DNA of 64,000 nucleotides from Haberlea rhodopensis (taxonomy: Eukaryota; Streptophyta; Magnoliopsida; Lamiales; Gesneriaceae): assembly GCA_907163345.1 (NCBI GenBank), contig CAJQUN010000042.1:3081043-3145042 (forward strand), in the 5' to 3' direction. Below are positions 10,743-23,084 of this stretch, in pieces. The position numbers were made by a program, and so were the translations under genes. Below the pieces are notes generated by a model. It saw only the letters and a list, made by a program, of their open reading frames with translations. It ran no database searches and was not told where the DNA came from. The first letter of the stretch is position 1. Every line of letters begins with the position of its first letter.

Positions 10743-12074
10743 AATCAAGTGTATTACTTACACTTATTTCGCTATATTTTCTCGTTGCCTTTTATAATGA
10801 TTATTAATGAATATTACACTTTTGACATAATTTTGCATGTTTCAGGAATATCTGTGAACGTGCAAGGAATAATGACCAAAAGATGGAAATATACATGAAC
10901 GAGCTAGCACGCCGAAGTAGGAAGCAAAAACCATGAAAAAATGTTCAAACTCTTGCGATCAACCGCAGAGCATTGCACGATCGATGCTATTGCCCATGAA
11001 GTGAAAAAAAAAGATGCGATAAGCTATCGACCGGCAGGATTACTGATCGATCGGCGGCTAATTTGTTTCCAAAAATAAATTGGCGACTGACTTGCACAAG
11101 AAAACTTGGTTCTCATGGACTGTTGGACAACTAAAAAAATGAACATTCATCATCCACAATAATACCATATCATCCAGCCTCCATAACACACACCTACACC
11201 GTCATATTCATCACCATCTTGGAACAACCCAGCAAGGGAATTGAAGAGACGATTGACAAAGAAGCAAGAGAAGAAGCGATCTACGAACGGGTCGATACAA
11301 GGAGTTTATCAATGTCTTTAAACATTAGTTTTGTATTGTTTTACTTTATTATGATAAATTAAGTTTGTTTATCAAGATTAGGGGATCATTTGTTTTGAAT
11401 CTGTGATTTGATTATTATATCTTGACTGAATTCTTATATTCTATGTGCATATTTTACTGTTCTCCATGATTTTGAAGGTTTGGCCACATTGAATGATTAT
11501 ATACATCGCAATTGAGGCCGAGTGATGATATTATAATACGACATAGTAAATTAAGCCGTAGATTTCAGATTGAGATCGAGAGATGAGATCAAATACATAC
11601 GTGTTAGCCATAGATTACACAATTGAAAGCTAGTAGTTTTCCTAGATCTTAATGCAATATTGAGTTGTTAAATAAGTGCACGACAGTGACTTACTGCAAT
11701 TTGATATCAGGTTTAATATAGCTCGAGATAGTGTATTAGATAAATTCGGAAATACTCGTCACCTTAAATATCTTTGGATATTCAATCGAGGGTCGTAGGA
11801 GATTACATTGGTGAACCGACTAGTTAACTTTGATTTGCTTGGTTAGATTAGTAGTTTAATTTAGTTAATTACTATTTTATTCAATTAATTATCTAAGGTT
11901 AAATATAATTAAAGCGTCTTATTTTATACTTACAGTTAGTCCTTGTGGGTTCGACAATCTTACTTATCTTAATCTATACTAAAACTTGACAACAGTGCAT
12001 TTGCGATATAAATTGTGGTAGGTAAGTCAAAGCATGCATCGATAAAAATTTATTATTTAAATAAAGCGCGATCA
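10743..12074 (+). repeat. 5' LTR of gag-only copy 1
   Basis: This pairs with 27731-29046. Shared landmarks include TTTTCTCGTTGCC near the start, GCACGATCGAT and CTGATCGATCGG palindrome relics (about 10970-11060), CTCGAGA near 11720 and AAGCGCGATCA at the end. The first 30 bases are eroded. Confidence 0.82.
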
Positions 12075-12080
12075 AGTTTT

Positions 12081-12097
12081 TGGCGCCGTTGCCGGAG
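12081..12097 (+). promoter_or_regulatory. Primer-binding site, tRNA-Asp type (copy 1)
   Basis: TGGCGCCGTTGCCGGAG is complementary to the 3' end of plant tRNA-Asp, with one change from the usual run of Gs. It lies six bases after the LTR end. Athila/Tat-lineage elements commonly use this primer. Confidence 0.85.
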
Positions 12098-12218
12098 ATT
12101 AATTTAGTAATACATACGAGATTCTTTGAATGTAATTTAACCAATGTTTTGTTTATATATTTTTGAAAAAAAAAATATATCTTTTATTTAGTTTTGTTTT
12201 TCTTGCGAGGTACTTGAG

Positions 12219-13242
12219 ATGTTTCATCAACAAGTTTTCATAAGCTTTGTCCAACAACTTTCCGAGCTGCTCTATTCAGTGTGGGATAGATTCAATGAAT
12301 TGACAGACACATTCAGACATCATGAATTTTCGAATTATACTCTTTTGCAAATTTTCTGCAATGGATTAGATGCAGAAGTTCAAGAATAGGTATTTAATGG
12401 AGTTTCGTTAACTGGTAGTTCCCTGTTTGATAGAGATGAAGACAATGTGATGCACCTGTTCAATGATATGATGGACTTCGACTACCATTTGCTTTGTGAT
12501 TCTCTGTAGGGTTGGAGCCACCAACACCCTCAAGAACCTCAATACCCTCATTTTACACACCAACCATTCCAGCATCACGGAGAGAAGAGATATAGTTCTG
12601 AAGGAGACATGGCTCAGTTGGAGGATACTTTACTTAGATTCACGACATCATCTGCGAGCATTTTGGAGAGCCAGACCAATTCTATATGTCACATGGAGCA
12701 GCAAGTAACGATCCTTATGGAAATATTTTCAGCAAGCTGCCAAGAGGTTGAGATGATATCTACAAATCAAAGGGCGACGGAATACGTTTGGTTACATGAT
12801 GATGAGTACTCCACCAACCAAGTTTGGGGGAGTGATCCTACTCATGTGGAAGAGTCAAGGGAAGTTGAGCCTCTTCAAGAGATCGAGCCTACATTGGAAA
12901 ATCTACTGAGGATTCCCATGGAAAGATGAGCATAGTATGATGTTGGAAGATGAACAAACGTTCGAGAATAGTGATTAGCACCCATCGATGATGAGATGTT
13001 CTATGCCATATGTGCATCCTTTCTTCCCATCGATGAATTCTTCACCACAATACATCCTCCTCGAGATGAAGCCAAGCCAAGAATTATTCTCCCATACCTA
13101 CCAATTCAAGAAGAATCTTGTTGGAGCGACGAACTTACACTGTTCATATCTTGGCATACTTGAGATACTGAATCAAAACCTATTTGTGGTATCATATGAT
13201 ACTTACTATGGGCAGAAGCCACACTTTAATGGTTGCTTCTAA
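12219..13242 (+). pseudogene. gag of gag-only copy 1 (broken)
   Basis: The ATG at 12219 follows GAGGTACTTGAG, a segment conserved in front of gag in all three copies. The product starts MFHQQVFISFVQQLSE and contains WDRFNELTDTFRHHEFSNYTL and a CNGLDAE segment. This is the plant retrotransposon gag fold in its Athila-like form. A TAG near 12387 and a later shift near 12930 interrupt it. The middle (12609-12929) is in the starting frame and the tail (12988-13242) is in another, ending SYDTYYGQ..FNGCF as in copy 3. Gag would form the particle, and no protease or zinc knuckle is visible. Confidence 0.8.
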
Positions 13243-13849
13243 TTGTCAAGCCGGAGACTAGAAATCAAGCGCTTCTTGGGAGACAACGCAAGTAATATCC
13301 TTCATTATTTAGTTTATTTAATTTTGAGTTTATTAGTTTTTATTATTTCTTGAGTCGACTATTTTACTATTTACATTCATCTCTTGTGAGGTACTCAGTT
13401 GGAGCGATAAATCCCTACAACGACGGAGCTTTCAAACTCCAATCACTCTTAGCCCTCATGCAAGCATGTTGATCAGGGGAATTTAATGTTTCCGTTTTGA
13501 TTCTTTTTAAACATTGAAGACAATGCTTTAAGTTTGGGGAGTGACCTGCCTGTTTGCATGTTGTGTGCTGTAAATCAACCGGTGATGAACTTAAAAATAA
13601 TAATAATATTTTTATGAATATGAGTTCAAACTTGAGAGAGAATTGAGTTATAATAGTGACTTTGTTACATTGATGAAATTGATGTCACTTTGCATCTTAA
13701 TTTGAGTCCTCAAATTTTATAGACATGTATGTGAATATCCTTTGTTGAGTTAATATACCAATAATGAGGAATATTTTGAGCACATTGAGTCATGATCTTT
13801 TTTGATTGCATATTGAATAGTGATAATTGATGTGAACTCGATGATTCGT
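13243..13849 (+). other. Copy 1 non-coding 3' region, left part, with an internal PPT-like tract
   Basis: No gene. The segment contains GAGGTACTCAGTTGGAGC (about 13388) and an internal TTTAAGTTTGGGGAGTG at about 13528-13545, which resembles the terminal polypurine tract. It breaks off at TTCGT (13845-13849), the left target duplication of copy 2, and resumes at 26980. Confidence 0.8.
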
Positions 13850-15362
13850 TAATCACGATTATTTAAACAATAAAATTCCACAATAGGGCGATTATACCGC
13901 AAGTGGACGGTGTCAAGTTTTAGTATAGATAGGAAGAATACAGATTGTCGAACCCACATGGACTAACAAACAAATACCAAATAAGACGTTTTTAACTATA
14001 CTTAACCTACGATATTGAATTAAACTAATTAACTAAATTAAACTACTATTCCAACCAAGTCAATCAAAGTAAATGAGAAAATTCCACTATAGAAGATTAT
14101 CAAGACGTCGGCTCACCAATACAGTCCTACAATTCTCGATTGAATATCCAAATACTTCTAAGGTGACTAGTTCTCCGAAGTTATCTAATATACTCTCTCG
14201 AGCTATATTAAGCATAATATCAAATTGCAATAGGTCACTATTGCATAAGTTGCGTGAAGATTACTAGCTTTCGATTACTAGATATCTATAGCTATCACAC
14301 ATGTATTTGACTTCATATCTCGATCTCAGTCTGAATCCACGGTATGAGTTATTAATTCTGTATCTTAAAATCATCTCTCGATCTCAAATATGATACTAAC
14401 ACCATTCAAAGGTGATCAATCCCTCAAAATCATAAACATACACAAAAAATTATAAGGATTCAATCAAATAACTAATCATCAAATCATAGAACAAAGATTT
14501 ACCTAGCCTCGATAAATAAATTTAGTTCAACATAATCAAGCAAAACAAATCAGAATTGATGATTAAAGACAAAGAAAAAGTCCTGATATCGACTTCATTC
14601 ATAGATCCTTTGTCATGCCTCGATATGACGTATACATGTGTTAAATGTTTATGGTGTAATTTTGATAAATTACAGTATGATATGGACTCGGGTTCGGATT
14701 GAACCGAGCAGGAGTAAAGCCATGTATGAATGAAACCTCATTGGAAAATAAAATACATGTGAGAAATCAAAGAAGTGAGTTCATAACATAAACATATGAT
14801 ATATGGATTTAACATGGAAATACATCACATAGTGGGATGTGTTCTTACATTTATCATGCATTTGAGGGGATTTGCATTTGAATTTGAATTGGAATGTGGT
14901 GTGTATGTGAGTGGCATTTCATATGAGTTTGAGTTAAGTTTGAAGAGCTTATATTAAAGATAAAATCAGATTGTACTCTCATACTACACCATAAACACCT
15001 ACAAATCTCTACAAAACCCTCTTCAAACCCTTGCTTCCTCTTTCCATCTTTTGCTTGGATTTCACTTGGTAATCAAGCTAGGAAGTTGAGTGAAGTGACT
15101 TCATCCTTTCTTGGTAAGAATTGTATAACATATGATGCATATGGATTGAGTTGATGAAAACTTGAAGCATGTGGTTACTAATCTTATATGCTTTGAATTG
15201 AGACTTGTTATCATGCAAAGAATTGAGTTGTATGATGAGAGAAACATGTTTATATGTTACTAGAGATTGCAGGAAACATGTTTAAATGGTTATTTTCGAG
15301 TTGTAGGAAACACACCATGGAGATAAGCTCAAAATCGCAATGTTCTGAATTTTCTGGACATC

Positions 15363-15572
15363 GGCGATCGATCGCGAGCCTTGTGGCGATCGATCGCCGA
15401 TAACAGAGCAAATTTAAGGCGGTTAAAACATGTGGCGATCAATCTATGAAAATGTGGCGATCGATCGTGAGAAACAGAACATTTTGGTGATCGATCCCGA
15501 GGTAGTGACGATCGATCGCGATGGAACAGAACAGTATGGCGATCGATCGGTGAGATGTGGCGATCGATCGCC
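15363..15572. repeat. Cluster of about eight CGATCGATCG palindromes (solo LTR)
   Basis: About eight sites occur, most in the frame TGGCGATCGATCG. Three have a decayed core or flank (GATCAATC, GATCGATCGTG, GATCGATCCC). The last site is about 25 bp upstream of TTATATTTTTG. Confidence 0.93.
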
Positions 15573-15844
15573 AGGGTCAGATTATTGAAAAATGTTATAT
15601 TTTTGTAGAATTTGATTTTAATGCCTATGATAACATGATACATTGTTGGTATTGTTGTAGCATCATCACAGGGGACGGGACAACGAGGCGGTTAGACAGT
15701 GACGCCTAATTTATATCGTTTGTGTCGCAGAACAGGTATGTTTTGACGTACGAGTATATGATATTGTTGTGTTGATGATGTGAGCATGCTATCATATGAT
15801 TATTGACATCATATGCATGTGCATTCATGATATTATATATTGTC

Positions 15845-15985
15845 GAGAGGGATGCCACGATAGATGTGTAGCGTATGCTTTGGCTGAGATCGGTGCCACG
15901 ATAGATATGCCAGTATTGGGCATATGCTTTGGCTGAGATTGTTGCCACGATAGGTATGCTACATATGCTTTGGCATGAGAGATAT
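15845..15985 (+). repeat. Tandem TGCCACGATAG / CATATGCTTTGGC minisatellite
   Basis: Three imperfect units of about 50 bp contain GCCACGATAGRTATG and ATATGCTTTGGC. Related units occur at 52680-52925 in the other member of this LTR family. They lie downstream of the TATA-like site, so they are probably transcribed. Confidence 0.8.
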
Positions 15986-17210
15986 ACGCCTGTTGGGTAT
16001 ATATATGCTCTGACTGTTATAACATGTTAGGACGGTACTATGATATGTGCTGTTAATATGAAGATGTGAGAGGGTTCCACTGACATATTGAGCTGAGATA
16101 GACATATCATATTGGTCTGGTTATAACAGGATGAGAAATGAGACATGTCATGACATAATTGCATTTGATGATGCATGATACAGGACAATCACATTTGTTA
16201 TTCATAGTGCTTTATCGTTTATGTGTTTAATGTTATCGCACTGGGATGGTTGTTTATCTGTACTCATATTGTGTGATTGTTTCTGTAGGGACTCATAGAT
16301 GTGGGAGGATGGGATTGTGAGTCTATTCCGCTAGGAGCTAAACCACTGCTTAGGAGTTTTGGTCTAGGTTGTTTTGTTGTATATATGATGTATTTAAGGA
16401 CATGATTTTTGTCAACTTGTAATAACCTACATAACTAAACTCTTAATCAGTGTATGTTTTACTTAATTATGACTCACATATGTATAAATGAACTGATACA
16501 TAACGGATTAAGTAACGAGGACCCCACATCCTTGCTTCATCTCTCGCTTCCTTCTCGATCATCTCTTGAATCTCCTTGTTGGCTTGTTCCAAAGCTAGGA
16601 TGATTTATGGATGGATTGTGGTTGATGGTGAAAGTGGAAGATGGGATGGAGGCTCATCCTAGGGTGTGAAAGTCTCCATAATCATGTAATTTTCGTCCAC
16701 TATTTATAAAGATGAGAAAATATGAAGCTTACTTGTTGGACACAAACTCTAAAATGTAATTTTTTTCACATTCTGGTATGAAGAGATTGATCTCCAGTGT
16801 ATGGAGATCTACCTCATCTTCAGGATTTTTGTTGCTCATTTTTTAGCTTCTGGTGATCGAATTGCATTGGCTATAACTTTCTCATCCGATCTCGGAATTT
16901 GACGAATCAGCTGTCCACGGGAAGATAACGAAAAGATCTACAATCATGTTGTCAACATTTCCAAAATATGGCTTGAACATGAAGAACTTTGAGGAAAAAG
17001 AAGTGACATGTGTCTTGATTCCGGTTCTTATCTTTTCTTCAACTTTCTTTCTCCTTTCATCATTTTAGCTCTTTTTCTTCGTTTCTTCGTACTTTAACCT
17101 AAATTCCTGAAAGATGTAAATAAATATCAAAATGCTTAATATAGACCAAGAATCATTGTAAAATATAATGAGAGAAAATCTAAATATAAGTGCAAAAATG
17201 ACACTTATTA

Positions 17211-18939
17211 ACTCCCCAAAACTTCTCACTTGATCGTCCTCGATTAAGCATTAAAATCACAACGTAGAGTTCATTCTCGATACTTGAAACAAATTATTTC
17301 ATGATTTGTATTATTCTCTGAAATCTCATGCATACAAAAGTTGACAAGATTTGTTTTCTCCTGAATCAAGCAACACATTTCAAAATCGAAATGTGTGTGT
17401 GCTATTGTTAATAAAAAGTTTCATGCACATCTTGAAGATCAAATCATGCTAATCAAATCAAAATCAAGATTATCATTGAGCACCCCATATGCCTATTTTC
17501 AAACAAATTATCCACTAATGATAGTTACTTCCTAGACTTGTATCAAAATGTCTTTTTAAACTTGTAATGTTAGGCATTCAGTGTTGGTTTCAAAGAAAAG
17601 GTAGGCTAAGCACAAAGAAGAGAGTATAATTATATAAAGTTCATATTTTTGCACAACTTGAGCTCCTATTCTTTTTTCTAGCCTCGGCCACTTTGGGTCT
17701 TATTCATTTAGATGATAATTTTTTCTCACAAAGCTCTTTCTTTTCTTCTTTTCTTCATAACTTGATGACTTAGAGTTTACTGAATATAGTCAATGAAGGA
17801 TTCCTCCATGGTTCATCATCACAATACTATGCTATTATTTCATTATGCTTTTATTTTTCTTTTGTTTCAATAGGCATTGATTTTTTTTTTCTTGTAATAG
17901 CTTAAAACATAGTAAGTGCAAAAAATTTCATTATACTCCCTTAGGGTGAGGATACAAATTCATTTTAGGCTCATGAAATGGTAGGTATAATGAGTTTATC
18001 AACAAAAGTCCAATGTTGGCTAATTTTCATTATTTTTCAATCAAGCTCAAATTTGGACACTAGGGAAAAATATAGACCATGGTATGCTTGAAAGGCTCAA
18101 AGTGTCAAAGATCGCATAGCTCATTTCTAAGTCAAGTTTGTAACTATAACATTTCGCCTCAAAGTGTCATCATCAAATAAGTTCTAGGATAACTCTAAGA
18201 TGTTCAAAATAAATCATCGAGTTCACAATAATTATCACTATTCAACATGCCATCCACAAGATCATGACTCAATATGCTCAATATATTCCTCATTCTTGAC
18301 ATGCTAACTAAAAAAAGGATATTCATGTATCAAAATTCAAGTCCATATGCATAGTGAGATTAAAATCCTCATTGAATAGTCACTACTATAATTCATTCTT
18401 TTATCAAGTTTGAACTCATAAAAAAAAAATTTAGCTCAAAATAATATGACGATTCAAGTGTCATAAATAAGCACACGGCATGTAGATTAGAAAAGTAAAA
18501 CATGCAAGCCACTACTATAATTCATTCTTTTCTCAAGTTTGAACTCATAATTTTTTTTATTTTTTATTTAGCTCAAATAATAGAACGATTCAAGTGTCAA
18601 TTAAGCATACAACATATAGTTAAACAAGTAAAACATGCAAGCCACTCCCCCAAACATAAATCAAACATTGTCCTCAATGTTAAAAGAATCAAAAGGGAAA
18701 AAGTAAACTCCCTGATCAAGACGCTTGCATGAGGGTTGATGAAGATCAGCTTTTGAAAGCTCCACTGCTGTAGAGGTTCATTGCTCCAACTGAGTACCTA
18801 GCAAGAGAAGAATGAAACTAATAAAATAATCGATTCGAGAGATAATAAAAACTAAAAGTGAAACTGAAAACAAAATAAGAAAAGATATGGCTTGAGTTGC
18901 CTCCCAAGAAGGGCTGATTTTTAGTCGTATGCTTGATCA
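17211..18939 (-). other. Copy 2 non-coding 3' region
   Basis: Reading on the minus strand, the terminal polypurine tract is the complement of ACTCCCCAAAACTT (17211-17224). An internal PPT-like tract is the complement of ACTCCCCCAAAC (about 18645-18656). The segment aligns along its length to 20375-21906 in copy 3. No gene. A local direct repeat of about 120 bp with CATGCAAGCC and TTTCTCAAGTTTGAACTC lies at about 18385-18640. Confidence 0.78.
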
Positions 18940-19031
18940 TCAGAAGCAACCATCAAAGAGCGGCTACCGCCCATAGTAAGTATCATATGATACCACAAAT
19001 GGGTATTGAATCATTAAGCCCTCAAGCTTGG
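18940..19031 (-). pseudogene. gag of copy 2, C-terminal piece
   Basis: On the minus strand this encodes the last residues of gag (around TYYGR.PLF.GCF) before the stop at 18940-18942. It matches the copy 3 tail at 21907-21990. It is cut off from the rest of gag by copy 3, whose target duplication CTTGG ends at 19031. Confidence 0.75.
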
Positions 19032-20374
19032 TGATCGCTATTATTTTAAACAATATTTTCCGGTGTAGCGATTTATACCGCAAGTGCACGGTGTCAAGTT
19101 TTAGTATAGATAGGAAGAATACGGATTGTCGAACCCACAGGGACTAACAAGCAAGTACCAAATACGATTTCTTTTAACTATATTTAACCTGCGATAATTA
19201 ATTAATAATTAAACTAAACTAAATTAAACTACTATAATCCAACCAAAATAATCGATGATCACGAGAAAAATCCACAAGAAAGAATTATCAAGACAATTAT
19301 TCACCTAACCTAACCCAACTCTTACAATTCTTTTCTCTATACATCTCTAAGGTGACGAGTTTTCTGAATTTATTCAATACACTCTCTCGAGCTATATTAA
19401 ATCTAACATCAAATTGCAACTTGTAGCTCTCGTTCACTTAATTAACAATTTAATATTGAATGCGCTTTATGAAAACCACTAACTTTAGATTAAACAACCC
19501 AAAGCTATCACTCGTATGTGATTTTATCTCTCGATCTTAATCTTTAACACACGGCATGAATTACTATATCATATTATAATTTTATCTCTCGATCTCAATT
19601 ATAATAAAATATCATTAAAATGGGATCAATCCTTCAAAAGCATTAAGAACAATAACACATGCTCATAGAAGATGTATGAATTCAATCAATCAATAATATT
19701 AAAGGAAAAACAATGTTGAAGACATTTCTCAATCATCTAAAACACAATAAATCCAATATTAATTCAAAACAATAATAGAATTGTAAAAGCAAACTCCCAA
19801 GTCGACTTCTTCATTGATTCTTGATCCTTCATTCTCTTCTTTCTCGATCGTGCTCCTCGATTCTCTTGTTGGCTTGTTCCAATTCCTAGGATGAAGAGGT
19901 AATGGTGGATGAAGGTGATATGGAGTATGGAGGAGTGTAGGCTATTCCTAGGTTAAAAAGTCTTATATTAGTTGTGATTTTCGTGTATATATATATAGGG
20001 ATATGAATCACGGACTTCCTTGTTGGACCCAAACTCTATAAGGAATTTATTTTTCAGCAAACTCTTCCGGCCGATCGATCGAGATTGAGGCTCGATCGAT
20101 AGCCAATTTTCTGTGACAGCCGATCGATCGAGATTGATGGCTCGATCGATGGGCTCCTTTTTATTTTTTTTATTCTCTTTTGATTTTTTTCTTCCTTTCC
20201 CAGCTTTGACGCGTTCGCTCGTTTTGGTCATTTTTCATCATTTTTGGCTCATTTCCTCTATTTTTATGCATTTCAACATTGATTCCTGAAATATAGAAAT
20301 ATATACCAAAAGCGTAAAATAATCCAAGAATCAAGAAAATAACATCTAAATAAGTGTAAAAACGACACTTATCA
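19032..20374 (-). repeat. 3' LTR of copy 3
   Basis: In plus coordinates it runs from TGATCGCTATT to GACACTTATCA. A TATATATATA element (complement near 19985-19995) lies about 80 bp downstream, in the sense direction, of the palindrome pair at 20071-20151. Confidence 0.9.
20071..20151. repeat. Palindrome pair in copy 3 3' LTR (two hairpins)
   Basis: Two units read CGATCGATCGAG, seven to nine bases, then CTCGATCGAT. Each unit is therefore a hairpin built from two palindromes, with arms of 10 bp. Confidence 0.9.
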
Positions 20375-21906
20375 ACTCCCCCAAACTTATAATCGTCCTC
20401 GATTAAGCATTAAAATCACAAGGTAATGTCATTCTTGATACTTGAAACAATTATTTCATGACCTGCATTATTCTCAGAAATCTCTACATATATACAAAAG
20501 TTGAACAATACTTGTTTTCTCCTAAGTCAAGCAACGCATCTCAAAATCGGAACGTGTGTGTATGCTATAGCTATAGTCAATCTCAAGTTTCATGCACATA
20601 TTCAAGATCAAATCATGTTAATCAACTCAAAGTCAAGATTATCATCAAGCATCCCATAGGCCTACTTTCAAACAACTTCTCCACTAATAATAGTTACTCC
20701 CTAGACTTGGATCAAAATGACATTTTAAGCTTGTAATATAAGGCCTTTGGTGTTGGCTTCAAAGAAAAGATAGGATATCACAAATAAGAGAGTATAAGCA
20801 TGTAATGTTCATATTTGTAGCACAAAGTTGAGCTTCTCTTCTTTTTCTTTTATAGTCTTGGCCACTTTGGGTCTTATTTAATCATTCTTTCTCAAGGCTT
20901 TATATCTATCTTTTTCTTTTCTCATTCATCATTTTTTTCAACAATAGCTCACCAAAATATAGCAAATATGTGCATCTAATGAGAATCATTATACTCCCTT
21001 TAGGTAAAGATAATTCTTTCAATTTAGGCTCATAAAAGGTGGGTATAATGAGTGTGCCAAAGAATGTTGAATGGGGGCTAATAGTATGTTAAACATACTC
21101 CATTCTTTCTCAATTAGGCTCAAATTGGGATACTAGAGATTGATATATACATGGTAAGCTTGAAAGACTCAAACGGTCCAAATATCGCCTAGATCATTTC
21201 CAAGTCAAGTTTGTAACTATAAAATTTCGCCTCAAAGTGTCATCATCAAATAAGTTATAGGATAACTCTAAGATGCTCAAGACAAATCATCAAGTTCACA
21301 ACAATTATCACGATTCAACATGCAATCCACAAGATCATGACTCATTGTGCTCAAAATATTCATCATTCTTGACATGCTAACTCAACAAAGGATATTAATG
21401 TACAAGTCTAACAATCATTAAAATTCAAGTCCGTATGTATAGTGAGCTCAAAATCCTCATTGAATAGTCACTACTATAATTCATTCTTTTCTCAAGTTTG
21501 AACTCATAAAAAAAAATTTAGCTCAAAATACTAGGATGATTACAGTGTCAATTAAGCACACAACATGTGGATAAAACAATAAAACATGCAAGCCACTCCG
21601 CCAAACTTAAATCAAGCATTGTCCTCATTGTTTAAAAGAATCAAAAGGGAAAAAGTAAACTCCCCTGATCAAAACACTTGCATGAGGGTTGAGGAAGATT
21701 GTCTTTTGAAAATTCCACTGTTGTAGGGGTTCATTGCTCCAACTGAGTACCTAGCAAGAGAAGAATGCAAATAGTAAAATATTCGACTCGAGAGATAAAC
21801 AAAACTAAAAACAAAAACTGAAAATCAAATAACAAAACTAAATAGCAAAAGGATACGCTTGGGTTGCCTCCCAAGAAGCGCTAATTTTTAGTCGTCGACT
21901 TGACCA
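20375..21906 (-). other. Copy 3 non-coding 3' region with terminal and internal polypurine tracts
   Basis: The terminal tract is the complement of ACTCCCCCAAACTT at 20375-20388. A second, similar tract (complement of ACTCCGCCAAACTT) lies about 1.2 kb upstream in sense direction, at 21596-21609. Frames in between are short and not conserved with copies 1 and 2. Confidence 0.8.
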
Positions 21907-22936
21907 TCAGAAGCAACCATCAAAGAGTGGTTGCCGCCCATAGTAAGTATCGTACGATACCACTAATGGGTCTTCATTCAGTATGCCCTCAAGATTGGCA
22001 TGAATATAACAGTGTAGGCTCGTCGCTCCAACAACTTTCTTGAATTGGTAGGTACGAGAGAATGATTCTTGACTTGGCTTCATATCTTGGAGGATGTAGT
22101 GCGGTAAAGTTGGCATCGATGGAAAATACGGATCCCCATATGGCATAGAACATGTCTCCATCGATGGGCTCAAATCGGAATATTTGAAAGTTTCTTCCTT
22201 CTCCAACATCACACTCGACTCATCTTCACATGGGAACTTCTCGGATAACGTCTCTGAAGTAGGCTCAATCTCTTGAAGAGGCACAAATTCCCTTGACTTT
22301 TTCCACATGAGTAGGAGAACTCCCCCAAACTTGGTTGGTTGAGTGTTCATCATTATATAACCAAACTTGATTCGTCGCCTCTTGATTTGTAGCCCTCATC
22401 TCTTCCTCTTGGCAGCTAGTTGGAATTGTTTCCATGAGGACCGCCATTTGCTGCTCCAGGTGACGCATAGAGTTGGTTTGGCACTCCAAATTGTTCTCAG
22501 TTGATGCCATGAATCTTATTAAGGTATCCTCTAACTGAGTCGTGACATCTGCAGAACTATCTCTCCTCTCTTCGCGATGTTCAAATGGTTGTGGCTTATC
22601 AATAGGGTAGTGAGGCTCCGGTGGGTATTGGTGACTCCAACCTTGTAGTGAAGGATCACAATACCAATGATGATCGAAGTCCGCCATATCATTGAACAGG
22701 TGCACCACACTGTCATCATCTCTATCAACCAGGGGACTCCCAGTCACCAGTGCTCCGCTCAATACCCATTCTCGTGTCTGTGCATCCAGCCCTTTGAAGA
22801 AATATTGCATGAGAGTATAGTTTGAAAAGTTGTGATATCGGAATGTGTTGGTCAATTCATTGAATCTCTCCCAAACAGCGTAGAACGGCTCGGAACATTG
22901 CTGGACAAAGCTTGTGAAAGCTTGTTGATGTAGCAT
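21907..22936 (-). pseudogene. gag of copy 3, one frameshift
   Basis: The start ATG at 22934-22936 follows GAGGTACTTGGAG, as in copy 1. About 343 residues are encoded. Residues 1-110 match the Athila-like gag domain (PFYAVWERFNELTNTF, FFKGLDAQTREWVLSG, HLFNDMADF). A low-complexity, acidic, glutamine-rich middle with THQ/TNQVW motifs follows, and the tail ends VSYDTYYGRQPLFDGCF. One extra A in an A-run near 22295 splits it into two frames overlapping at 22265-22353. The corresponding site in copy 1 has one A fewer. No zinc knuckle or protease is visible. The protein would bind the element's RNA and form particles. Confidence 0.85.
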
Positions 22937-23060
22937 CTCCAAGTACCTCACAAGATAAACAAAACAAAAACAAAATACACATATATATATATATATTAAT
23001 AAATAAACAAAAATGGTTAAATTATAGTCAAAGAACCTAGTATGATATTACTAAAGTTAG

Positions 23061-23078
23061 TCCCCAGCAACGGCACCA
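23061..23078 (-). promoter_or_regulatory. Primer-binding site, tRNA-Asp type (copy 3)
   Basis: The complement of TCCCCAGCAACGGCACCA matches the tRNA-Asp 3' end with two mismatches. It lies six bases inside the 5' LTR. Confidence 0.85.
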
Positions 23079-23084
23079 AAAACT

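Larger units (their letters stand above)
14611..16528 (+). mobile_element. Solo LTR of a Tekay-related family
   Basis: A 1.92-kb sequence starting TGTCATGCCTCG and ending GACCCCACA is flanked by TCCTT (14606-14610 and 16529-16533). It has no internal region, so it is a solo LTR left by LTR-LTR recombination. It shares landmarks with 50360-53528: GGACTCGGGTTCGG near 14683, a palindrome cluster, TTATATTTTTG near 15595, a GACGTACGAG segment near 15746, and a repeated TGCCACGATAG...CATATGCTTTGGC unit. Confidence 0.93.
13850..17210 (-). repeat. 3' LTR of copy 2, split by a solo LTR
   Basis: The pieces 13850-14610 and 16534-17210 together make about 1.44 kb and align to the intact 5' LTR at 25499-26974. 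The split occurs between TAGATCCTT and TCCTTGCTTCATC. The uninterrupted version, TAGATCCTTGCTTCATC, can be read near 26288-26304. Confidence 0.9.
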
